A DNA stretch of 37,720 bases from the NCBI GenBank assembly GCA_946622645.1, contig CAMOQF010000009.1, forward strand, positions 1 to 37,720, in the 5' to 3' direction. A program made the translations under genes and the position numbers. This DNA comes from an uncultured Blautia sp. GTDB lineage: Bacteria; Bacillota; Clostridia; Lachnospirales; Lachnospiraceae. This document shows, one piece after another, positions 25,362 to 33,341 of this stretch (position 1 is its first letter; each line of letters begins with the position of its first letter). The notes beneath the pieces were generated by a model. That model was not told where the DNA came from. It searched no databases and saw only the letters and a list, made by a program, of their open reading frames with translations.

Positions 25362-26504
25362 TTAATAATTACCAAGGATCCGCAGTTTTAATGCTTCCGC
25401 CTCCAGGCCGCGGAGGGCGCAGATCACCGCGCTGTCCGTGAGGCTCCCCTCAAAGTCCACAAAAAAGCGGTACTCCCAGGTCTTTCCCGGGACAGGCCTG
25501 GATTCGATCCTGGTCATGTTCAGGCTGTTGTAATTGATATGGGAGATCATATTGTACAGAGAGCCGCTCTCATGCGGCAGTTCAAAGCACACGCCGACTC
25601 TCGAGGCTCCCTTCTGATATACCGGGAGACGGCTCACAATGATAAACCGCGTGGAATTCTCCTGGCTGCTGCAGATGTTTTCGGCCAGTACCGAAAGGCC
25701 GTAGACCTCTCCTGCTTCCCGGCTCGCGATGGCCGCCTGGCGGATGTCCCGGTCCTCCGACACCTTCTTGGCCGCTCCGGCCGTGTTTACGTATTTTTCT
25801 TCCTCCCACTCGGGATGGCTCTCCAGATAAGCCCTGCACTGGGCGAGCCCCTGCGGGTGAGAGATCACTTTTGTGATGGAAGAAAGATCCGCCCCGGGCA
25901 GTCCCAGCAGAACATGCCTGACCCGGATCACCTGTTCTCCGACAATGTGCAGCTCATAATCCATCAGCAGGTCGTAGATATCCCCCACGATGCCGGCTGT
26001 GCTGTTCTCGATGGGAAGCACGGCGTAGTCCGCCCGCCCGAGCGATACCTCTTCCATGGCGTCCCGCCAGGTCCGCACATGGTAGCTTTTGATATCCGGC
26101 GGAAAGTACTCCCGCATGGCGGCGTAGCTGTACGCGCCCTCCAGTCCCTGAAAGACTACCCGGACATTCTCCAGCGGAAGTCTGTCCACGAAGGTGATCC
26201 CTTCGTTTTCGGAGATCCCCGCTTCCGTCAGCATCTGATACTGTCTTTTGCGGCTGATGGCCATGATCTGGCGGAAAAGCTCTTTCTCTCCCAGCGCGTT
26301 GAACGCGCTGTCCGCCTTCTCGCTGACCTCGTTCAGCTTCTGCTGTTCCCGCGCGGGGTCCAGCACTTTCATTCCGTTTTTGATCTTGTATGCCGCGACT
26401 CTTTCCGAGACTTTCATCCGGCTCTCAAAAAGCCGGACGATCTCTTTGTCGATCTCATCTATCTGTTCTCTGTATTCAAGCAGTTCTGTGTGTTCTGTCT
26501 GCAT
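25362..26504 (-). CDS. pheA: Bifunctional chorismate mutase/prephenate dehydratase
   Basis: A 380-residue P-protein making phenylpyruvate from chorismate. It has an N-terminal AroQ chorismate mutase (about 8-90, LLEYREQIDEIDKEIVRLFESR), then prephenate dehydratase (VVFQGLEGAYSYAAM through the ENSTRFIIVS motif), and a C-terminal ACT domain with HESGSLYNMIS and TRIESRPVPG, the phenylalanine-binding parts. The track start at 26660 is too long: the ATG at 26504 gives the normal length, with GGAGG 13 bases upstream. It starts 46 bases inside the end of folC. Feedback inhibition by phenylalanine is expected from the intact ACT motifs. Confidence 0.95.
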   Translation of the reverse strand: MQTEHTELLEYREQIDEIDKEIVRLFESRMKVSERVAAYKIKNGMKVLDPAREQQKLNEVSEKADSAFNALGEKELFRQIMAISRKRQYQMLTEAGISENEGITFVDRLPLENVRVVFQGLEGAYSYAAMREYFPPDIKSYHVRTWRDAMEEVSLGRADYAVLPIENSTAGIVGDIYDLLMDYELHIVGEQVIRVRHVLLGLPGADLSSITKVISHPQGLAQCRAYLESHPEWEEEKYVNTAGAAKKVSEDRDIRQAAIASREAGEVYGLSVLAENICSSQENSTRFIIVSRLPVYQKGASRVGVCFELPHESGSLYNMISHINYNSLNMTRIESRPVPGKTWEYRFFVDFEGSLTDSAVICALRGLEAEALKLRILGNY

Positions 26505-27778
26505 TTTACGATCGTATCCTCCAGAATTCCCAAAAAAGAAAGCGTGCCGAAGCAGAGGATCACATCCTCTTCCTTCGCTTCGCGTATGGCGGCAAGCAGC
26601 GCTTCCCCGGGAGAACCGGCTGCCTGCGCCTGAATGCCGGACTGTTCCGCTTCCCGGCAAAGCGCTTCCGCGGGCAGCGATCTTTTGTTGCCCGGCGTTT
26701 CTGTCGCGTACATTTTTTTAACGCAGGGCGCCATGATCTCCAGGATCTTCTCATGATCCTTGTCCGAAAAGACCGCCATGACCACGATGAACCTTTTCCG
26801 CGGGAACACTTTTTCCATCGTCTCCCGCAGGCGCATGGCTCCCGGCGGATTATGAGCGCCGTCTACGATGACCCATGGTTTTTGCAGCAGCACCTGACAT
26901 CTTCCCGGCCAGGCGGCTTGCGAAAGCCCCTGCTGTACCGCAGAGTCCGTCACAGGCAGTCCAAGGCTTTTCAGTATCCAGGCGGCTTCCAGAGACAGGA
27001 TCGCGTTGTCTTTCTGGTAGGCTCCCATGAGCGGCAGCCGGTATTCGCATCCCCGATACCGGAACACCTGTCCGTCCGTATCGAGAGATATCGTTTCTGA
27101 CCTGTGCTGGTCAGCAACTGTCAGCGGACTGTCCTTCTCCCTGCAGGCTTTCAGGAGCACCTGCATGGCTTCCGGCGGCTGCTGTACGGTCACGACCGGG
27201 CATCCGGCTTTTATGATCCCGGCTTTTTTGCGGGCGATCTCTCCGAGCGAAGCGCCCAGCCACGCCGTATGATCCAGGCCGATCGAAGTGATCACCGACA
27301 GAAGCGGCTTGCTGATCAGATTGGTGGCATCGTCAATGCCTCCCATGCCCGTTTCCATCAGCACGATGTCACATTTTTCCTCTGCGAAAAAAAGCCAGGC
27401 TGCAGCCGTCTCGATCTCAAACGGCGTCGGATGGTTGAATCCGTCTTTCACCATCTCCTCCGTCGTCCCGGCGATCCGCGTGACGATGGACGCAAACTGT
27501 TCCCGGCTGACGGGATGTCCGTCCGCTTCCATCTTTTCGCGGTAGCTGTAGACCGAGGGCGAGGTGTACCTTCCGGTCTTCAGGTGCGCTTTCTGCAGAA
27601 TGCTGTACAAAAAAGCGATCACCGAGCCCTTGCCGTTGGTCCCGGCCACATGGACGATCTTCAGATCCTCCTGTACATTGCCGAGCCTGTTCATCAGCTC
27701 ACGGAGGGCATCCAGGTTCATTGGTCCGGCATATTTTTCGGCTTGTTCGATATAATTTCGGCTCTCCCGGTAATCCAT
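26459..27778 (-). CDS. folC: Folylpolyglutamate synthase/dihydrofolate synthase
   Basis: A 439-residue Mur-ligase-family enzyme adding glutamate to (dihydro)pteroate and folates. It has the P-loop VAGTNGKGSV (about 44-53), the folate-region SPSVYSYREKM, METGMGGIDDATN, GLDHTAWLG with the metal histidine, and the C-terminal VDGAHNPPGAM motif. It is first in the unit folC-pheA-ppx-ppk1. The start has AAGGAG about twelve bases upstream. Its C-terminal tail (VKCRQNTQNCLNTENR) is read from the same DNA as the start of pheA in another frame. It is divergent from pyrB. Confidence 0.94.
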   Translation of the reverse strand: MDYRESRNYIEQAEKYAGPMNLDALRELMNRLGNVQEDLKIVHVAGTNGKGSVIAFLYSILQKAHLKTGRYTSPSVYSYREKMEADGHPVSREQFASIVTRIAGTTEEMVKDGFNHPTPFEIETAAAWLFFAEEKCDIVLMETGMGGIDDATNLISKPLLSVITSIGLDHTAWLGASLGEIARKKAGIIKAGCPVVTVQQPPEAMQVLLKACREKDSPLTVADQHRSETISLDTDGQVFRYRGCEYRLPLMGAYQKDNAILSLEAAWILKSLGLPVTDSAVQQGLSQAAWPGRCQVLLQKPWVIVDGAHNPPGAMRLRETMEKVFPRKRFIVVMAVFSDKDHEKILEIMAPCVKKMYATETPGNKRSLPAEALCREAEQSGIQAQAAGSPGEALLAAIREAKEEDVILCFGTLSFLGILEDTIVKCRQNTQNCLNTENR

Positions 27779-27805
27779 TTTCTTCCCGTACTCCTTCCAG
27801 TAAAA

Positions 27806-27834
27806 ATTATAATAAAAAAACGCCTGTTTTTCAA
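27806..27834 (-). promoter_or_regulatory. SigA-type promoter of the folC unit
   Basis: The minus strand has TTGAAA (27829-27834), 17 bases, then TATAAT (27806-27811). Its -35 lies only 5 bases from the -35 of the divergent pyrB promoter. Confidence 0.8.
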
Positions 27835-27839
27835 GAGTA

Positions 27840-27868
27840 TTGACACCCTTGCGTCAAGAGTGTAACAT
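27840..27868 (+). promoter_or_regulatory. SigA-type promoter of pyrBI
   Basis: TTGACA (27840-27845), 17 bases, then TAACAT (27863-27868). The start site would be near 27875 and the leader about 35 bases, too short for a PyrR-type attenuator; no anti-terminator or leader peptide is seen. Confidence 0.7.
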
Positions 27869-27909
27869 GTTAAAGAAATCCGAGAAGAATTCTTTATGGA
27901 GGTTAACCC

Positions 27910-28833
27910 ATGAGACACCTGATGAGTCCTCTGGACTTTTCCGTCGAGGAACTGGATACCCTTCTGGATCTGGCTTCCGACATCGAACAGCACCCTCAGA
28001 AATACGCCCACGTCTGCGACGACAAGCGTCTGGCCACCCTTTTCTACGAACCCAGCACCCGCACCCGGCTGAGCTTTGAAGCCGCCATGATGAACCTGGG
28101 CGGAAAGGTCCTCGGCTTTTCTTCCGCCGATTCCAGCTCTGCGGCCAAGGGCGAAAGCGTACAGGATACGATCCGCGTGGTCTCCTGCTACGCAGACATC
28201 GCAGCCATGCGCCATCCCAAAGAAGGCGCCGCGCTCGTGGCTTCCATGGCCTCTTCCATCCCCGTGATCAACGCCGGAGACGGCGGACATCAGCATCCGA
28301 CGCAGACGCTGACGGATCTTCTCACCATCCGCTCCCTGAAGGGAAGGCTCTCGGACATCACCATCGGCCTTTGCGGCGATCTCAAGTTCGGCCGCACGGT
28401 TCATTCTCTGATCCAGGCCCTGGTCCGTTATCCGAACGTCCGTTTTCTGCTCATCTCACCGGAGGAGCTCCGCGTTCCCAGCTATATCCGTGAAGATGTG
28501 CTGGAGAAGAACCACGTCGAATACAAAGAGGCGGAGCGTCTGGAGGACGCCCTTCCGGAGCTTGACATTCTCTATATGACCCGCGTCCAGAAAGAACGTT
28601 TCTTCAATGAAGAAGACTATATCCGCATGAAGGATTTTTATGTGCTGGATATGCCCAAGCTGGCGCTTGCGAAGAAGGACATGTTTATCCTTCATCCCCT
28701 TCCCCGCGTGAACGAGATCTCGGTGGAAGTCGACAACGATCCCAGAGCCGCCTATTTCCGTCAGGCCAAGTACGGCGTCTATGTCCGTATGGCCCTGATC
28801 CTTACCCTGTTGGAGGTGAAACTGCCATGTTAA
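27910..28833 (+). CDS. pyrB: Aspartate carbamoyltransferase, catalytic subunit
   Basis: A 307-residue enzyme joining carbamoyl phosphate and aspartate in pyrimidine synthesis. The carbamoyl-phosphate motif is [13 protein letters not shown] (S49-T-R-T-R), then the KGESVQDT loop, [24 protein letters not shown], and the aspartate-binding HPLPRVNEI. Length is normal. GGAGG lies seven bases before the ATG. It overlaps pyrI by 7 bases, as expected for the E. coli-type c6r6 holoenzyme. No other pyr gene is adjacent. Confidence 0.97.
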   Translation: MRHLMSPLDFSVEELDTLLDLASDIEQHPQKYAHVCDDKRLATLFYEPSTRTRLSFEAAMMNLGGKVLGFSSADSSSAAKGESVQDTIRVVSCYADIAAMRHPKEGAALVASMASSIPVINAGDGGHQHPTQTLTDLLTIRSLKGRLSDITIGLCGDLKFGRTVHSLIQALVRYPNVRFLLISPEELRVPSYIREDVLEKNHVEYKEAERLEDALPELDILYMTRVQKERFFNEEDYIRMKDFYVLDMPKLALAKKDMFILHPLPRVNEISVEVDNDPRAAYFRQAKYGVYVRMALILTLLEVKLPC

Positions 28834-29264
28834 ATGTTGGAGCTCTCCGTGAAGGCTATGTGCTGGACCATATCAAGGCCGGCAAGTCCATGACGATCTA
28901 TCACGATCTGCAGCTGGACAAAAAAGACTGCACCGTCGCCATCATCAAAAACGCCCGCAGCAACAAGCTTGGGAAAAAGGACATCATCAAGGTGGAATGT
29001 CCTATCGATGAGCTGGATCTGGATATCGTCGGTTTTATCGATCACAACATCACCGTCAATATCATAAAAGACGAGAAGATCGTCGAAAAAAGGGAGCTCA
29101 AGCTCCCCAAACAGATCGTCAACATCATCAAATGCAAAAACCCCCGCTGCATCACCTCGATCGAGCAGGGGCTGGATCATATCTTCTTCCTCTCGGATCC
29201 CGAAAAAGAGATCTACCGCTGCAAATACTGCGAGGAAAAATACCGGGGAAGCCGGAACAAATAA
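28827..29264 (+). CDS. pyrI: Aspartate carbamoyltransferase regulatory subunit
   Basis: A 145-residue allosteric subunit. The N-terminal nucleotide-binding domain includes [12 protein letters not shown] and [11 protein letters not shown], and the C-terminal zinc domain has CKNPRC and CKYC (C-x4-C ... C-x2-C). It lets CTP and ATP control PyrB, so feedback in this organism is probably at the enzyme level rather than by leader attenuation. GGAGGTG lies eight bases before the ATG, within the end of pyrB. A bidirectional terminator follows five bases after the stop. Confidence 0.97.
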   Translation: MLNVGALREGYVLDHIKAGKSMTIYHDLQLDKKDCTVAIIKNARSNKLGKKDIIKVECPIDELDLDIVGFIDHNITVNIIKDEKIVEKRELKLPKQIVNIIKCKNPRCITSIEQGLDHIFFLSDPEKEIYRCKYCEEKYRGSRNK

Positions 29265-29268
29265 GCAT

Positions 29269-29325
29269 AAAAAGGGGACGTATATACCGTCACGGAAAAT
29301 GTGGCCGTATACATGTCCCCTTTTT
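29269..29325. terminator. Bidirectional terminator between pyrI and rnpB
   Basis: Outer arms AAAAAGGGGAC (29269-29279) and GTCCCCTTTTT (29315-29325) with inner GTATA/TATAC pairing make a long bulged hairpin with T runs on both strands. It can stop pyrBI (plus) and rnpB (minus). The GGGGACG arm recalls the core of the thiZ terminator palindrome. Confidence 0.85.
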
Positions 29326-29328
29326 AAC

Positions 29329-29800
29329 AGTCAGGCCGATAAGCCGGGTTATGTCGTTGGGTGATCATCTGTCTAGGCCGGCCGTCACCGACCGGCTCAA
29401 GCGACCCACCTGAAAGCACGACGGGCAGCCGTATCGCTTTCTTTTCGGTCTTGCTTCGAATGGAGTTTACATGTGCCCGCCCTGTTACCAGGACGGCGGT
29501 AGTCTCTTACACTGCCTTTCCACCCTTACGTCATAGTCGGAGTGCACCTCGGATCGAAGATCCTCGGTATACGGCATTCGCCATATACAGCCGGTAAGAC
29601 AGGCCTTGTGTGCGAGCGGGCTCACCCACTTCGTCCTGCTTTCCGTCTGTGCATTCCTCATTTCTGACGCGGTATATTTCTGTTGCACTGGTCTGGGAGT
29701 TGCCTCCACCGGACGTTATCCGGCATCCTGCCCTATGAAGCCCGGACTTTCCTCACCTGGACCCTTTCGTCTGTCCAGCCGCGATCACCTGGCCTGGCTG
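29329..29800 (-). ncRNA. rnpB: RNase P RNA, bacterial type A
   Basis: The catalytic RNA that trims tRNA 5' ends. On the minus strand the 5' part has GAGGAAAGTCCGGGC, then CATAGGGCAGGATGCCGG; the middle has GTAAGGGTGGAAAGGCAG; the 3' part has AGACAGATGATCACC and ACATAACCCGGCTTATCGG. The ends AGCCAGGCC and GGCCTGACT can pair as P1 with one mismatch. The pattern and size fit the ancestral A type rather than the B type of Bacilli. Ends are estimated to within a few bases. ORFs listed across this stretch are spurious. Confidence 0.96.
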
Positions 29801-29807
29801 CGGATGT

Positions 29808-29837
29808 ATTGTAACACAACTGACCCTCTCACGTCTA
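29808..29837 (-). promoter_or_regulatory. Extended -10 promoter of rnpB
   Basis: The minus strand has TACAAT (29808-29813) preceded by TGT (extended -10). The -35 at 18 bases is TAGACG, a 4 of 6 match. It lies just after the stop codon of the nucleoside kinase, with no terminator between, so kinase transcripts could also run into rnpB. Confidence 0.55.
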
Positions 29838-29846
29838 CAGTCAAAG

Positions 29847-31511
29847 TTATACTCTGTAGATGCTTCCTCCGATAAACTCCCGAAGAAGCGAATTGTTGGG
29901 CACATCGCTGCCCGGAACCGGCACAAAATAATCCAGGAATTTCAGCAGGCGGTTGGCTTCCGTGTACTCCGGAGAGTCCCTGTCGATCCCAAAGAGCAGC
30001 GGTTCGGCGTATACTTTCAGACACGCGAGCTCATATACCAGGGCTGAATTGAACATGGCGTCTGCCTGCTCCTGGTAGGGGAATATATTCTTTTCCTCCC
30101 CTCTCCGGACCGACGCCCAACGGTGGATGGTCTCCTGCGCCGTGATCCCTCGGGTCCTTGCGTCTCGTACGAGACGGCGGAGAAGCCTGCCGTCCGTTGT
30201 GGGGATCCGGTTGTGCTCATCGATGTTCAGCTGCGTAAGCGCGCTGATATAGACCTTGAACTTGCTCTCCACGGGAAGAGCGTAGCTGAGCCGGTCGTTC
30301 AGCCCGTGGATCCCTTCGATCACCAGGATCTCGTCTTCGCCGAGCTTCAGGGTATCTCCCTTGTACTGCCGCTCTCCCGAGATAAAATCATAGGTGGGAA
30401 GCTGTACTTCTTTTCCCTCCAGGAGCTGCAGCATATCTTTGTTGAACTGCTCTATGTCGATGGCATCGAGACTTTCAAAATCCTTTTCGCCGTATTCGTC
30501 CAGCGGCGTATTCTCCCTGTTCACGAAATAATTATCCAACGCGATGGGATGTGGTGTCTTCCCATGTGCCATCAGCTGGATGGAAAGCCTGTAAGAAAAA
30601 GAGGTCTTTCCGGAGGAAGAAGGGCCTGCGATCATCACGAACCGCACGTTCTTCCGTGCGATGATCTCCTGGGCGATGGCGGCGATCTTGGCTTCATGGA
30701 AAGCCTCCTGCACCAGCAGGATATTCTGTACGCCTTCTTTGGTCAGACGGTCATTCAGCTCGCCGACCGTCGCGACATGCATCCGCTCGCCCCATTCCTG
30801 GGATTCCTTCTGCACATGGAAGATCTTTTCCATGGGGGTGAAGGGCTTGAGAACCGTGGGCTCCTTTTTATCTGGCAATATCAGCACAAAGCCTTCGTCA
30901 TAGCACTGCAGGTCAAAATATCTGACCGCGGCTGACGAAAAGGCCATGTAGCCATAATAATAGTCGTCAAAGTTTTCGATGGTGTACACGTTGACGGAGG
31001 ACGCCCTGCGGTAGCGGAACAGTTTTTCTTTGTCATACATATGATGGCGGTGAAAAAGAGATACCGCGTCGCTCACGTGGACACTCCGCTTCATGATCGG
31101 GATGTTTTCCGCGACGATCTCCTGCATCCGCTGTTTCACACGGTCGATCAGCTCCTGGGTCACCGTCCCTCCCGTAAGCGTAAAGTACAGGCCGTTTCCG
31201 AGGGAATAGTGGAGAACGGCTTTCTCGGTGTTCTTTTTGCCGCTCACATCGAACAAGGCTTTCAGCAGGATAAACACGGCCGTCCGTCTATAGGTGTTCG
31301 CCCCGTCCCTATCGTCCGGACCGAGCAGCTCGATCTCGCAGTCTTTTAAAACCTCGCTGCGAAGTTCACGAAGCTTGTTGCGTTCTTTGACCAGCAGTAT
31401 CCTGTCCGGATCCTCCGGGCGTACGGTCTCCACGATCTTCCGGAATGTGGTTCCTCTCGGAAAGCTGTACATCTCTTCTCCGATCTTCACCTGGCAGCTG
31501 CTTTGTTCCAT
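29847..31511 (-). CDS. Nucleoside (uridine) kinase with N-terminal TGS/ThrRS-like region
   Basis: A 554-residue fusion. Residues 1-65 look like a TGS domain. Residues about 70-170 resemble the second N-terminal domain of threonyl-tRNA synthetase (GNGLYFTLTGG, RVKQRMQEIVAENIPIMKR), but the HxxxH metal/editing motif is lost (RTAVF in its place). Residues 290-500 form a phosphoribulokinase/uridine kinase domain with P-loop GPSSSGKTS (296-304), LDNYFVNRE, PTYDF and VIEGIHGLN. This architecture is known as a nucleoside kinase in Clostridia and Thermotogae. It probably phosphorylates uridine or cytidine; the N-terminal role is unknown. GGAGGAG precedes the ATG. It is last in the dgt-dnaG-rpoD run. 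Confidence 0.87.
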   Translation of the reverse strand: MEQSSCQVKIGEEMYSFPRGTTFRKIVETVRPEDPDRILLVKERNKLRELRSEVLKDCEIELLGPDDRDGANTYRRTAVFILLKALFDVSGKKNTEKAVLHYSLGNGLYFTLTGGTVTQELIDRVKQRMQEIVAENIPIMKRSVHVSDAVSLFHRHHMYDKEKLFRYRRASSVNVYTIENFDDYYYGYMAFSSAAVRYFDLQCYDEGFVLILPDKKEPTVLKPFTPMEKIFHVQKESQEWGERMHVATVGELNDRLTKEGVQNILLVQEAFHEAKIAAIAQEIIARKNVRFVMIAGPSSSGKTSFSYRLSIQLMAHGKTPHPIALDNYFVNRENTPLDEYGEKDFESLDAIDIEQFNKDMLQLLEGKEVQLPTYDFISGERQYKGDTLKLGEDEILVIEGIHGLNDRLSYALPVESKFKVYISALTQLNIDEHNRIPTTDGRLLRRLVRDARTRGITAQETIHRWASVRRGEEKNIFPYQEQADAMFNSALVYELACLKVYAEPLLFGIDRDSPEYTEANRLLKFLDYFVPVPGSDVPNNSLLREFIGGSIYRV

Positions 31512-31551
31512 GATTCTCCTCCTTCCTGTTCAAGGGTCTGTCTCTGTCATC

Positions 31552-32610
31552 TCACAGGCTCATTTCTACTGTGATGTCATTTTCTTCTACCGTGACATGC
31601 GCATTGCTCCCGATGATGAGCGGCATCATCGGCGCTACATGCCCGATATCCGCATCCATCACGACCGGCACGCCGATCTCCGAAAGGATATCCGTCACGG
31701 CGTTATAGGCGTTCACGCCCATCAGATTCTGTTCAAACGCGGCATGCGGCCGTCCGATCAGAAAGCCGGACGCAGTCGCAAACCATCCCTGTTCCTTCAG
31801 ATGCCAGAAGGTTCTCCTGATCGACATGGTGTTCAGGTCGCAGGCTTCCATCGCCCAGATGATCTTCTGCCCCTGTTCCGTAAGCTTTCTGACGCCGTCA
31901 AACCGTGTGCCGGAGAGGTTTTCCAGTATATCCAGACAGCCGCCCAGAAGCAGCCCGTCAAATTCGGTCTTTGTTTTTCCGGAAACCTCCGTAAGCTTTT
32001 TTCCTTCCGGCAGGAAGGTCTTCAGGATCTTCGGCTCGGTCAGCCGGTACATCGCAAGCGGATCCTCTTCCTCCTCTTCGTCGTCAAAGGCATCCGGGCG
32101 TTCAAACATGTCATACCCCTTTACGGTCAGGGAGGTGCCTTCAAGCAAGGCAAAGGCGTCGTTCTCCGTATCCTCCCATGGTTTTCCGAAGCCGCCGGCG
32201 CAGGGTCCGTAGATCCCGGGCACGCCGTTCAGCACGGCCATTGGAAAGATCATATTGGTGTTGTCCGAATAACCCATGAACCACTTGGGTTTTGCTTCGG
32301 AAAGCTTCTGAAAGTCCATGCACGAGATGGTCTCGTTCATAAGCTCGCCGCCGCCCACGGAGATCAGGGCGTCGATGCTGTCATCGAGATAAAAACGCAT
32401 CACATCCGCCGCGGCGTCTTCAGGGCGTGTGCTGATCCCCAGGCCGTCGGACTTATAGCAGCTGTCCGCCGCCACGATGCGGTAGCCTCTTTTCTCGAAT
32501 CTGCGGATGGCGGATGCAAGCCTTGTGATATACGGTTCTGTGCCGGCTCCGAAAGAAGGGGCCACCAGACCGATCGTATCTCCAGGTTTAATAAACGCCG
32601 GTTTCTTCAT
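31552..32610 (-). CDS. S66 family peptidase (LD-carboxypeptidase-like)
   Basis: A 352-residue cytoplasmic serine peptidase of the LdcA/MccF family. The nucleophile is in MGYSDNTN (S115), with the catalytic glutamate in WAMEACDL (E255) and histidine in DIGHVAPM (H324). LdcA releases D-Ala from tetrapeptides in wall recycling, and MccF-type relatives cut other amides, so the substrate is open. An acidic insert (DDEEEEED, about 176-183) lies between the two domains. I choose the ATG at 32610, which has GGAG nine bases upstream and gives the usual KKPAFIKPGD start, over the track start at 32625. It overlaps trmK by 23 bases. Confidence 0.88.
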   Translation of the reverse strand: MKKPAFIKPGDTIGLVAPSFGAGTEPYITRLASAIRRFEKRGYRIVAADSCYKSDGLGISTRPEDAAADVMRFYLDDSIDALISVGGGELMNETISCMDFQKLSEAKPKWFMGYSDNTNMIFPMAVLNGVPGIYGPCAGGFGKPWEDTENDAFALLEGTSLTVKGYDMFERPDAFDDEEEEEDPLAMYRLTEPKILKTFLPEGKKLTEVSGKTKTEFDGLLLGGCLDILENLSGTRFDGVRKLTEQGQKIIWAMEACDLNTMSIRRTFWHLKEQGWFATASGFLIGRPHAAFEQNLMGVNAYNAVTDILSEIGVPVVMDADIGHVAPMMPLIIGSNAHVTVEENDITVEMSL

Positions 32611-33331
32611 CTTCCATTTCTCCATAATATCTTTTTGCCGTGCGGATCTCCCGCATCTCCTGCCGGATCTCGCTCTTTCTCTGCTCTGCCGCGATCCCCT
32701 GTACCTCTGAAAGATGCAGCAGGATCTGCTCCAGCTGTCTGTATTTCCAGTCCAGAAAACGTTTCAGGACCGGAGACCGGTCTTTCAGCAGGAATCGTCC
32801 GTACTGCACTTCCACGTCCTGCCAGGGTTCCTTATCCGCCGCCGCAGAAGCGCCTGATGGCACTGCCCGCATCATCGGATAGAATTTGCCTTCTTCTTCC
32901 ACCATCTTTTCTTCCACAATGGAGAAGCCTTCCTGCATCAGATATCTGCGGAAATGAGGCACGTCGGACTGTGGCTGCAGGATCAGTTCGCGGAAGGAAT
33001 CCCGTACCTCTCTTCTGCCGGACAGGATCTTTTCCATCAGAGGACCGCCCATGCCCGCGATCACAAGGCTCTCTGCCTCTCCGGGAGAAAAGGCCGAAAG
33101 GCCGTCCGAAAGCCGGGCTTCGATCCGGTCTGTAAGGCCCGCTTCTTTTACATGCCCGATGGCTCTGGAAAGGGGGCCCTCCCGCACATCGGATACAACG
33201 GCGGAAGGGATCTTCTCGTTCTGTATCAGCCAGATCGCAAGAAATGCATGATCACAGCCCACATCGGCAAGCGTATTTCCCTCTGTCACCATCTCCGCGA
33301 TGCTTTTCAGTCTGTCAGAAATCTGTATCAT
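32588..33331 (-). CDS. trmK: tRNA (adenine-22-N1)-methyltransferase
   Basis: A 247-residue SAM-dependent methyltransferase of the TrmK (YqfN/COG2384) family that methylates A22 in the tRNA D-loop. The SAM-binding motif is ADVGCDHAFLAIWL; other family segments are VVSDVREGPLSRA, VIAGMGGPLM and ELILQPQSDV. The C-terminal helical part (about 180-235) is the family's coiled region. It follows rpoD after 10 bases, the order usual in Firmicutes, although here the usual YqfO/NIF3 partner is replaced by an S66 peptidase. Confidence 0.93.
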   Translation of the reverse strand: MIQISDRLKSIAEMVTEGNTLADVGCDHAFLAIWLIQNEKIPSAVVSDVREGPLSRAIGHVKEAGLTDRIEARLSDGLSAFSPGEAESLVIAGMGGPLMEKILSGRREVRDSFRELILQPQSDVPHFRRYLMQEGFSIVEEKMVEEEGKFYPMMRAVPSGASAAADKEPWQDVEVQYGRFLLKDRSPVLKRFLDWKYRQLEQILLHLSEVQGIAAEQRKSEIRQEMREIRTAKRYYGEMEDEETGVY

Positions 33332-33341
33332 TTCTCACCCG

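Noticed and set aside
27869-27909. Possible pyrimidine attenuator or PyrR site before pyrB
   Set aside because: The leader is only about 35 bases, with no hairpin plus T run and no PyrR-like motif; PyrI is present for enzyme-level control.
29485-29875. Short ORFs across the RNase P RNA
   Set aside because: The stretch is a structured RNA gene with all conserved RNase P motifs; the ORFs are chance.
31294-33135. 613-aa plus-strand ORF across the S66 peptidase and trmK
   Set aside because: It spans two recognised minus-strand genes and has no domain signal.
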